Below the pieces are notes generated by a model, which had not been told where the DNA came from, searched no databases, and saw only the letters and a program-made list of their open reading frames with translations. 64,000 nucleotides of DNA from Apteryx mantelli. Taxonomy: Eukaryota > Chordata > Aves > Apterygiformes > Apterygidae. The stretch is taken from assembly GCF_036417845.1 (NCBI RefSeq), contig NC_089982.1, positions 43,487,684 to 43,551,683 on the forward strand, read 5' to 3'. Within the stretch, counting starts at the first letter, position 1, and each line of letters starts with the position of its first letter. A program made the translations under genes and the position numbers. Below are positions 54,122 through 64,000 of the stretch, piece after piece.

Positions 54122-57100
54122 CTAAAATGAAATAAAAAAGGTTAAACAGATTACACCATGAAAGCATATGATTAAGTTTTTATGGCTTGCTACATTCTAA
54201 GGTCATTCTAACTACTGGTCTTAAGAAACATACACATCCTATATTAGCAGTCATGTTTAAAGCTCTGAAAGAAAACAATTACTGCAGCTTGCTACAGCTC
54301 CAGAATTATGAATTGGAACAACACTATGGATTTGTGCAGAAGGCCATTCCCAGTTAACCCATTTCTAAGTGAACATCTACTCACTAGTCTGGAGGACTGA
54401 AGGATGTTAAACCAAAACAGTAACTATATGATTCCTGATTTTATCAGTCTACAGAAATTAGAGTGCTTCTGTGAAGCTTGTATTGATTAGAATTGGGATG
54501 GCTCTTTTAATTCTTTCCCGTTTGTCTTTGTTAGAATTCATGTTCAAGTTCTTTATTTAACATACTGTACTAATAAACAAGAATTTTCTGCACTGAAGTT
54601 TGCAAGATTGTAATTCTATCAACAATTTAAGACTGGATCCCAGGGGTACAAAGCCCCATGTTCAGCAAACTAAGCTGAAAACAGTGGCAAAAGTTTAGTT
54701 TGAAAGGAATAACATGAGAGAGATGGCTCTAAGAGGCATAATAGATATTAAATTTCAGTTTTACATTGTTCAGATGCATAGCTTGCTCTAATTTTCTATT
54801 CTCTCTAAAATGCACATCAGAGTATGCCCCATGTATAGGAAAGAAATAAGACATGAATGTGCATAGGTTACTGTTGAATAAGTGAGAGGGTCAAAGACAG
54901 CAAAGTACTAATTTTTGAACACTGATATATTAGACCATTAAGACAAAGGCATTTCCCACTCTGAATCAGCAATAGTGTCACTGAACTCATTCATATGTGT
55001 GTCCTTAGCTTATACCAGTCCCAGACAATATTCTGATAACATCTCATTAAAATCTCACATTCTGTGAATACTAATTGCATTTTTCACTTTAACAGACTTT
55101 GATTATATTTAGAGTATGTCTTTGCCAAGCCATTAACTCAAGGCTCTCTTCTGAAATACAGTGAAACTGCTTTTGTCCACGCACACTTCTGACGTAGTTT
55201 AAAGATCAGTAAGACCTAGCTAGCTTACTGATGACACACACACTTAGACCAGAACCCAGTTGCTTTACAGAGTAATTACAAAAATCACTCGAGTGGTACT
55301 AGTCCAAAGCAGCCTTCCCTGAATTCCTCTTAAAGGAAAACAAAGAGTTCCTGCAACTGAGTCAGCTGAGAAAGAATTCTGGACCCAGCAGAGAGAAGCA
55401 CTGGATGCACAACAGAGTGCAGGAATGGAAAGAACATATTAACATGGAGGTGGCTTTCTTCTGGAAATGCTCAAACACTGGTGATAAATGCCTGTGGAGC
55501 AAAGATGCTCCTGATGACCATATAGCCTTTTGGTTGGCACAGCCTACATATACCCACAGGCCTTTTGTATTATTCATGATTATTTAACCGAATAAATAGA
55601 AACTGGAAGCCAATAGTAACCTCTCACTGAGAACAGGCTGTTAACTTCTCTTGGCCTTACATTTTAAATGCTATTTACATTTCTCCTTAGGAAGATATAT
55701 TTAAAGAAGCTTATAAAGATTTAGAGTGAAACGGTCATCTGTTCAATCCTTGGCCTCAATTCTAGTGGGCCAAGTTTTCATGCTAAACATATAATTTCTT
55801 CTATAATAATCTTTTTTAGATTTAAGGCCTTAAAGTAGGTTTTACTTCTAAAATGCTGTTCATAGGAGTCTTAATGCCAGAACAAAATTTCAAGTGATGC
55901 CTTTCCAGATAATCAATCAAGCAATTTTATCTGTGTGCCCTTGAAAACCACTGAGACCTGGCATCATTGGGTGGGTTTTAGCTTTGCTAAATTTAGTTAT
56001 TTAAGTACTTAGTCTTTGAGTATTTGCTGGAGTTATATAGTCTAATATGTCTTTGTTATAAGAAGTGCTTTAATGGTGAGCATGCTCATTATTATGCCAG
56101 ATATATTCAGCACTTTGCAAAGGTAATGCTTCTGTTTTTCCTGATATTTAAAGATTTAAAGTCTTAATTGTACCTATTTAGTAATGTAATAGTTCACATT
56201 TTCCACACAGCTATATTTACAACATTCTGAGGATTAATTATTTCTCAGAACAAAGGTATTTCCAATTATTTTGCAATCTGTTTTGTAATATGGTCATTTA
56301 TGCACACAAGCACCAGAGGCTAGAAGGATCTACCACAGAAGATGGTAAAAATACTGAATGAGAAGAACTTGTCTAACAGGAAAAAATACATGTATTCTGT
56401 TCAATGGAAAAACCCTAAATTAGAAACACAGAGTTGCATAAGTGAACACTAATATGTGGCAAAGTAAAAATGATGGACTATGTCTAAACAAAAACCTTCA
56501 TTTGCAGCTATAAATCTTAGGTGGTATGATTAGAAAAAAGAATAGCACTAATCGAAGGGAAACAAGGCAGTATGAGAAAGTTACTTACCTAAAATTCTGC
56601 TTCTCAGAAGATAGGTCTTCAAGATTCACACTTAAGCTTTGCTTCTCAGGATAAAAGTGGCATAAAATACTTAACAATTAACAAGAAATCACTCTGGTGC
56701 TTAAAACTGTTGAAGAGAGTGGCAAGCTAGAACTTCAACCAGATTCATTTTCGTTCATAGCATATACTTTTCCTCCCTCCCTGAAATATAATGCTTCCCT
56801 CTTCACTTTCCAGTTAGTTTCTGAGTTTGGGAAGCTTTCTTATAGATTCTGAATTTATTTTAATACAAAAACAGTATTATTGGGCAACCTTTAGAAGTCT
56901 TGAACAAAGGAGACTTATCCTTTACAAAAATCACTGTGTAGTGGCTTCCTTTGAAATAGAAACAAATCTGACAACAGGAAAGTCCTCCTGATAATCTGAA
57001 TACAAATAAAATACCTAATCATCTTCATCCTTAATCTGCTTCCACAAATGTGGCTAGAATTGTATTTCTAACAGTATCACTACATTGTTGTATGCAATTC

Positions 57101-60100
57101 ATGAACTTAACACTAACCATTCACAGTTCTTCAGTGCTCAAGATGTATACTGGGGTACTGCAGGTAATGAATACAGGCCCTTGAGACACCTATATTCAGT
57201 AGTGTCAAGAGGTGCTGCTAAGCTATTACTACTAAGCTTTGAAATTTTCAGCGCATTAACAGAGCAATGGGTGTAAAACTGATACACTCAACGAAGAATT
57301 CCCAGGATTTTTAACAGAAATGCCTCAAGAAGCTGCTACCCACTAGTGAGCCTCCAGCTTTCACAGATTCTCCATCTTATTCAATCACAGAACAGTGACT
57401 TTCCATATCAAGTAGATAATATATGGCAGAGCCCCCCACTTCTGACATGCAGTCCATTGCAGATTAAGACTGCCATGTTGTGTCTTGCTTGTGCTTGGGA
57501 TCATTTGTAATTGTTCTTGGACAACTGAAGTTTAAACTTTAGGGATTTGAAGCAGTCAATACTGCACTTAAATAAATCTTTCTGGGGACCTCAGTTATGT
57601 GTTAGGATGCATTCCACCTTTCTTCAGAACCATTTGTAAACATATTTAAGTGTCCTGCAATCTGAAAAGACTGATGTAATAAACATGAATCACAATCTTG
57701 ATCATACTTCTGCAAGAGGGACTAGTTCTAAAGTCATAAAGTAATCTTCCATCCTTCACAGACAGAATAGCCTAAAAGAAAAATAATGGTATCAAGGCAT
57801 CAAGAGATGTGCTGGACTAATAGACATATGTGGAAGGCTGCAGCAAAAAGATGCTTAGGTGCTAAGCCTCAATATTTCAAGAAAAATTGGGCACTTTCCC
57901 ACTTACTTTTTAGCAGTGATGCAATAAGAACAAGGCTGTAATAATGAGAAGCACTGGCAGAAATAAATTTAGCCTTACTGAAAGGCCAACACTAGAAGTG
58001 CATCAGCATTAGATAAGCAATAAGTGTTAAGCTAGCACCAAAGAACTAAGAAAATGAGTTCTGAAGACAGACATTGAAGCACTTGAATGAATTGTAATTG
58101 AAAGTGGAGGGCAACAGGGACCAAAGCATAAAGAAAGACAGTAATGCACTGGGAAATGCAGATGCTGAAGTATTGCAGAAATACATAATATTGTCTTGGA
58201 TATATCTCAGAAACAATAAATCACATTGAAAGTAGGACTGAGGCCAAGAAAATATGCAATAAGCACTGCTGAGAAGAGTTTAAACAACAGTCAATGTGGA
58301 ACAGCTGTCAGAAGAAGATCCTTTACTGAGCAAAAAGCAACTGACTTGAGTATTCATAAGACAATGTTTATATTAACTAGAAGTTGTAAGTAATGTGTAG
58401 TAATGGGCCTAGTGTACAACAACTCATCACAACAGACCTGAAGCAGAAAGAAAGAATGATACTGCAAGTACTTGTCTGATCCTGACAGGCTTGAACTGAG
58501 AAGCTAAGATCAAAGAGCAAGAGGTCTTCCCAGATAATGACTTAAGCAAATACTAAAATAGCACAATGGAATTTCTATCCCAGTGTGATAAATGTTTTTG
58601 AGTCTATTTTGTATTCACTTTGAAAATGGTCAATCAATAGCAGTGCTGTAAAACTTCCCAGAAAACATCTGCTGTGCTCAATGAACAAAAAGAGCTCTCT
58701 CCGTGACCCAAAGTTTCTGTTAATATCAATTTACTTTGGTAAACATCAGAAAGAAACCAATAAGCTTCTCTACCTAGCCATTTCCTTGCTATTTATAGCA
58801 CAGGTCTAGTTAAAGACCTTATTTAGATTATTCAGTCCAGTAAAACACAAACGAACATGAATATATTACAAAATTTAGCTTAATGCTGCAAATCACAAAT
58901 AAAGAATTCTGTGGGTTACTCATACTCTAGGGAGTTAGGACTTACACATCAGGTTTTTTTTTTCTCCTTACATCTTTATAAAAAGTAGGAGAAGATAGAT
59001 TTTGTTGACAGTCTTAATTTGGAGGGATGGAACGCATGTTTAATGCACAAGGATTGCCAAAACTCAGATTTCACCTCATTTGCAGTGTTGAGGATACATC
59101 GTCTTCACCATACAGCCAGACACGTAGCTGGTATCAGTAACAATCTAATCTGTTTGAAATCAGCACCTTATCATAACACCATGGGCAGGAAAGAAGGAAA
59201 AATAGAAAAAAGGGAAGAAAAGCTTGATAATGCTGGATTGTGCAAGGGTGCCACCAGTAGTCTGATCACAGTTTTTTAGCCATTAGGGTACCATTAGTAT
59301 GACTCAGTAGTATTTAGATCAGTCCTTTATGATACCTTCCTTGATTTGTAGCAGTACCCTGAGCAGATATTTTAGACAAATAGCATTTATAGGCTATAGA
59401 ATGCAAAACAACTTGAAACTAATTTATGGAAGGGCTTTCTTAATGTCCTGATTATGCTGTACACACATTATATGAAATTGGTAAGACAGCCAACTGGTAT
59501 AAGAACCTTGGTCCATATTAAGCAACATTTTATGTGCTGTACTTTCTCTGACAATTGAAAAGAATTAAAGCTGCCCTCCAAAGGCCCAGAGTATTTATAC
59601 ACCAACCTGAAATCATTGTGTATTTTTTTAAAAAAGAGAACCAAACAAAACACATTATGTTCTTTACTTTAAGAATAGCTTTGCTTCTCAGATGGGTGAT
59701 GCTTCATATTTTAGTTTTGGTAGCAGTACACTGCTTATAAAAATGAAAGCCAGAAGATTGTTCTGTAACAAAAAAACCAAGGTGTTTTGAAAGATGAAAT
59801 GTTAACTTTCCAACTGGGAAAATCGTCAAATCAGAGAGGACAGTTAGTTAGTATGCATCTACAGAAGTACACCTTTATTCTTATCCAGATTTACAACTGG
59901 CAGGTGTGGCACAGTAAGAATCTTTACTTCTACAGAAGTCAGAATCAAACTATAGATGCTGAGTGTTAACGGGAATTTATCATGACAGTTTTAAAGGCAC
60001 AAGTGAGATTTAAAAGATGAGATTAAAATTTTCAAAGGTTGATGTGCAATCTTTTCACCGAGTTGGTCTTACCTCTTCTACTGACTATCAGCAAGAATTT

Positions 60101-60823
60101 GGGGCTTAGTTTTTGAAAATGTCCCTCATGTCAATAAGAAAAATGAATGGACATTTCTGTCCAGTTTCAGTGAATAACTAATGAGTAAAGTTTTTAATTC
60201 ACTACAATTAGTTTGATTATATAATTTGTGATGACTTGCCTAAATCTAAAATTATTATATGATCCTCAGAAAAAAAATGCTTATAGGTTGTGTTTATTTC
60301 CTTAACCAAATCACATCAGGATGTTAACAAGAGATTCATCTAGCTATTAAAAATCAATTGGTCCAAATGACTGAAAATAACTTTATGCATAATGTTCATT
60401 CAGTTATTTTATAGGCTCACAAAATAGAACATTAAGATGCCCTCGTAGAAATCAAGTTTATTTTATAATGTGGGTGAAGTAGATAGGAAAAGAATTAATG
60501 TAAGTCATTTTGTTCTTTTATTTTGGTCTCTTTTTTTCTGCATACTTAGTGGAAGTTAGCATGAGAAACAATATCCCCGTGAAAGCATTAGCTGCTGTTT
60601 TACACTTTATTTAGCATCCTTTAATTTCTAGTAAGCTTTTCCATTGAGCTTGTTTTTTTACTTCTTTTTAGGTATTCACAATTGATCTAAAACCTTAAAA
60701 CAAATTCACAGTACAGCATTTAAGAGCTTGTAGTTCACTGTAATCTTTTAAACATGTTCAGAAAAGATAAAATACTACAGAAAGGTCAATCATCTACATG
60801 TGCTGGTTGTTTTCATCTTTTAC
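54122..60823 (-). other. SPOCK3 intron after the EC-domain exon
   Basis: A 6702-bp phase-1 intron with donor GTAAAAG and acceptor TTCATTTTAG. No further SPOCK3 exon is expected between EFQRQQ-type and PPCQTE sequence, and none is seen. The content is AT-rich unique sequence with short T-runs. The open frames at 55362-55587, 57085-57276, 59019-59279 and elsewhere have no recognisable domain and are taken as chance. Confidence 0.88.
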
Positions 60824-61045
60824 CTTGCTGTCTTTGGAAGCAGTAGCACCACTCATTGTTAGATATCAAACTGTCCTTGTATGTGTCACAAGAATTGAAG
60901 AAGGCCTTGGTGCACGGTTCATTCTTGTCAAGGTAAATGCTTCCAAGCTCCGACTGGTCCAACAACAGGTCATAGTTCGTATCAAGCCTGTTAAACATCC
61001 AGCCAAGGGAGTCTTTGCAAATTGGCAAAATGCTGGTATCAAATC
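60824..61045 (-). CDS. SPOCK3: SPOCK3 exon: extracellular calcium-binding (EC) domain
   Basis: This 222-bp exon encodes 73 complete codons plus two bases at its 5' end and one at its 3' end. The protein begins FDTSILPICKDSLGWMFNRL and ends EWCYCFQRQQ. A canonical EF-hand loop, DTNYDLLLDQSE, lies at residues 21-32 of the exon (Asp, Asn, Asp, Asp and Glu at ligand positions 1, 3, 5, 9 and 12). A second loop, DTYKDSLISNNE, lies at residues 53-64. Five cysteines (9, 44, 52, 66, 68) fit the SPARC/testican EC fold, which binds calcium outside the cell. The acceptor reads TTTTTTGCCTCTTAG before the exon, and the donor is CAAG|GTAAAA. The first codon is completed by the upstream exon outside the window. 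I recall Arg where this sequence has Gly in 'SELGS' of human testican-3, but this needs an alignment. Confidence 0.95.
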
Positions 61046-64000
61046 CTAAGAGGCAAAAAACCCCCAAATAATCAGATAACAGGAAAGATACAGCAGGTGC
61101 CAAGCTCAGCCTTGAGAAAAGAACACTGCATCATGGAAACTGCTCCAGTGGTACACAGATACAGTACTAAAGCATTGTATGCTATTAAAATACTGTGTAT
61201 AAATTATATGTCAACTTTAATTAAAAAAAACATTAAATTCATCTGCTAAAAAAATTAATCCCACCACCAGTCTCAAAGCATTTAGAAATACGAGCTTTCT
61301 TGTCAAACATTATACCTATACTTGTCAAGCATTATACCTATAGCACACACATTATGTAGAGTAATAAATGATCTATGGTGATTTCCAAGAAAATGATTCT
61401 CTTGAGGTATTTTAGTCTTACCATAAATCAGGAGAGTGAAGCTTAAGTAGTTTGCAATGTTTACAGAACTAAGAAAAGGTATAAATTCCATGTAACTCAT
61501 TGGAGTCCATATGTTTATGGACTCCTATTATGTGCATTCAATTTTGTGAAAAAGGATCATACTCAGTCCTAGCAATGCTTTGAAAGTTATGACATTTTAT
61601 CTTTGTCTGTTGTGCTCTACATCTTGGAGAAGGCCGTCAAAAAGATGACTGCTAGGAGCAGTCTGCTGCCAGTATCAGAGCTGTTCTTACAGTTTGCATC
61701 TTCCTAAATTTTTCCGTGGAAAGAGGGCCACCAGGAACACACTGAGCTAATTATTCCTGTAGCCAGAGCTCAGAGCTCACATCTGTTTTTCCTGCACCAG
61801 CCGCAAAGAACATGTAGACTTGCAGGTGGACATGTATGGGAAATCCAGAAACTGCCAGGCCTCTTCCATCTGTAGAAGACACGAGCTGTGTTCAAGATGC
61901 ACACACGTTTTTTCCCTGTTCACGCGTCACGGGTCCTGCCATAGAATAGGGATTTTATGAATGCCCCAAGCTATGCATCATTCACGAGTCATTATTTGCA
62001 AGCATCATAGCATGTAATACTTATTCCAGCACTGAAACAGACATGAGTGACTTGATAGATTACATCAGTCAAAAATTCTTGGGATTTGTAAGATTTTATA
62101 ATATTATAAAAAATTGCAATTTCCTTGATATTAATGCTGATAAATCACATATGGTTTATGTTGCATGTGGCCAGGCAGTTGAGTATACATCTTATTACAG
62201 AACAAGAATTAGTGCTTACCATTCTCCTAATAGCTTTTAAGCTAAAACTGAAGCAATGAAAAAAGGAGACTGGTGACTCTACCTATGGCATCAGAAAAGT
62301 TGACATGAGAGCTCAGATTAGCACACAGGAATTCCTAGCTTCTACTACTCTCTTAGTTCCTTATTTAAAAACAATAAAAGAAATCTGAAAAGGGTTACTA
62401 CACTTTTAAAACAGGCCAAATTGTATACCTCAATAATCAGATTTAGAAATCAGTAGATTTCCCTTTAGATATGTGGAAACATCCAGGCTATTAATGTAGA
62501 ACAACCATTTAGGAAAGGAAATGAAGAAAACCAATATCGAAAAACTCCCTGTGGAATTCAGACAGGCAGACAACCACGTAGCCACATAAACCAAAGATTG
62601 TCTGGGAGACTCCCAGATAAGTACAGAAAGTTGTATATCTTTGTCCTGCAAACCCTTCATTTATATTGTACATGTTCAAATAAACACATATTAAAATAAA
62701 TAAGTTCTATTTGCTTCATATAAAATTCAGTTTATGTCCTTGCAGCATGTATGTGTTTCTCAGGATCTGATCTTTGTGTAACGAATGAAATATATACAAT
62801 ATTGTTCTAAAGGCTGACTTAGGAAAATGAATAAGCTATAGCAGGAAAAGGAAAAGGATGCTGCATATGACATTCCCATTGTGGGCTTTCAAGCCAATTT
62901 TTACTAGGTTATTTTTTATTTAGTTTTCTTTACAAAATCACAGATGTAATTTCTCTAAACACCATCACTAGAAGCTCTGTTTTAGTGTAAAGAAATCATT
63001 TTACTTTTGCATCTCTGTACATCATTCAAGACAATTATCACTGTTAGTAGTACAATTTTTAGGTCTTCTAGTAACATACTTCTCTGCACCCACATATATC
63101 CAGTGGATTGTTTGGGTTTCTGCTGATAGATCGGAACAAATACAGAATTTACATGTTGGTGATGCATGAGAAAGAGAGTTTACTTTTTTCCTCCAGAAGG
63201 GCAACATAGAAACAGCAAAAATAGAAAAATACGTTGCTTCTGAACACAGGTCAGTCCAGGCCTAATGAATAACACCATCACAGGTTTACATATGCACTTT
63301 GATATTAGGGACAATACTTATGAGAAATGGAGACAAGTTATTTTTTTTTCCCAAGACAATACCTAATTAAATTGTGAAACTTATTGCTAGAGCATATTTT
63401 GAAGTTAAAAAAATTGAAAAGTAATTATAAAAATTCTTGGAAGTCAATTAAAGACTATTAAGTATCATGAAATAGGCACAGTCTCCATCTCAAGAATTCC
63501 TAAATTAGACTACGACTTTTGCTTAAGTTAATCAGGCCAGTCTCACTTTTTCTTGCTCCCTGTTGATTTATTTCATTATTTCTGTTTGACAGAAAAAAGA
63601 AAAGAAGCCCTTTGGTAAAGATGATCTTTTTGATGTGTTTAACACAATGCAAAAATCCAGGCAAACATTCAACCAAAGAACCCTCTCTTCCTTCCTCTCC
63701 AGGCCCCACTAAAACACCAAGACAAAACAACTTTTTTATCTGTGGATTAGACAGAGTAGAGAGAGACAGGACTAGACTGAATGAATAAGGATATATTAGC
63801 AAATGTGTTATTCACAATTATTTGTAAAAAAAATCAGAATTATTTAACAAATGTTTCCTATTTGAAAAATTTTGGAAGGTACTTTCATCTTAAAACATTG
63901 TGTCCAAGGATGCATGTTCAGTATAACATTATTTACCTCTAAGGCTCTGTTCCTGAAGGCCTCTTAACACATCCCAGATACTTCTCTTTTCTCTGCTAGT
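61046..64000 (-). other. SPOCK3 intron upstream of the EC-domain exon (partial)
   Basis: At least 2955 bp of phase-1 intron ending TTGCCTCTTAG at the EC exon; its donor lies outside the window. I looked for the preceding exon (the region between the Kazal and EC domains) and saw no matching translation. The intron contains a perfect-looking two-copy tandem repeat at 61299-61342 and otherwise unique sequence. The open frame at 63500-63802 is low in complexity and has no known domain. Confidence 0.8.
61299..61342. repeat. 22-bp tandem duplication, two copies
   Basis: Two adjacent 22-base units starting cttgtcaa and ending attatacctata differ at a single base (a/g at unit position 9). They sit in the SPOCK3 intron about 250 bases upstream of the EC-domain exon acceptor. 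The near identity suggests a recent duplication. Confidence 0.9.

Larger units (their letters stand above)
50150..64000 (-). other. SPOCK3: SPOCK3 (testican-3) gene, 3' part
   Basis: The gene runs right to left and is cut off by the right window edge. Four exons are recognised from their translations, which match the C-terminal half of testican-3: an EC domain with two EF-hands, a thyroglobulin type-1 domain and a highly acidic tail carrying Ser-Gly sites. All junctions have GT donors and AG acceptors and all are phase 1, so the reading frame is continuous. Testicans are secreted extracellular-matrix proteoglycans, strongly expressed in brain and reported to modulate membrane-type matrix metalloproteinases (family knowledge). 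The upstream exons are not in the window. SPOCK3 is preferred over SPOCK1 and SPOCK2 because the tail motif DFHEWTDDEDDEDEIMNDED is specific to testican-3 as I recall it. The left limit is an estimate based on a poly(A) signal. Confidence 0.93.

Noticed and set aside
63500..63802. 100-codon minus-strand frame considered as an upstream SPOCK3 exon
   Set aside because: The protein does not resemble any testican region, and no phase-1 splice pair fits it.
1..64000. CRISPR arrays, tRNA and rRNA genes, bacterial or phage systems
   Set aside because: No regularly spaced repeats, no tRNA-like A/B boxes with a cloverleaf and no bacterial-type genes were seen. All content fits vertebrate nuclear DNA.

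Overview
This is vertebrate nuclear DNA, most probably from a bird. It is AT-rich with long non-coding stretches and GT-AG introns. It also carries a CR1 LINE 3' tail of the avian type, ending in the diagnostic 'ttctatgattctgt' motif at about 28411-28480. Older repeats of the kind shared by birds, crocodilians and turtles are present too. I see nothing prokaryotic: no operons, no CRISPR array, no bacterial genes.

The only protein-coding gene I can support is the 3' part of SPOCK3 (testican-3, a secreted SPARC-family heparan/chondroitin sulfate proteoglycan), on the minus strand. Four coding exons are visible, in transcript order: 61045-60824 (extracellular calcium-binding domain with two EF-hands), 54121-54059 (linker and first cysteine of the thyroglobulin type-1 domain), 52835-52698 (rest of that domain, with the CWCV core) and 51684-51512 (Ser-Gly glycosaminoglycan attachment region, long Asp/Glu tail, stop). 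They join through phase-1 introns into one reading frame with no internal stop. The 3' UTR continues toward lower coordinates, perhaps to about 50150, where an AATAAA sits on the minus strand. Earlier exons (signal peptide, N-terminal region, follistatin/Kazal part) lie beyond position 64000.

Positions 1 to about 50150 form an intergenic desert downstream of SPOCK3. It holds simple repeats, homopurine or homopyrimidine tracts, short tandem duplications and old transposon remnants: an avian CR1 tail, a decayed CR1 ORF2 fragment (about 42915-43215, minus), a CR1-like 3' end (about 31962-32012, minus), two palindromic amniote-type repeats (16580-16674 and 21078-21130) and a GC-richer block that may be an old LTR (about 27617-28318). 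Short open frames there look like chance or low-complexity products.

I found no convincing undescribed biological system. The points most worth a second look are the in-frame-skippable exon design of SPOCK3, the repetitive acidic tail codons, the possible LTR, and a few perfect short hairpins.
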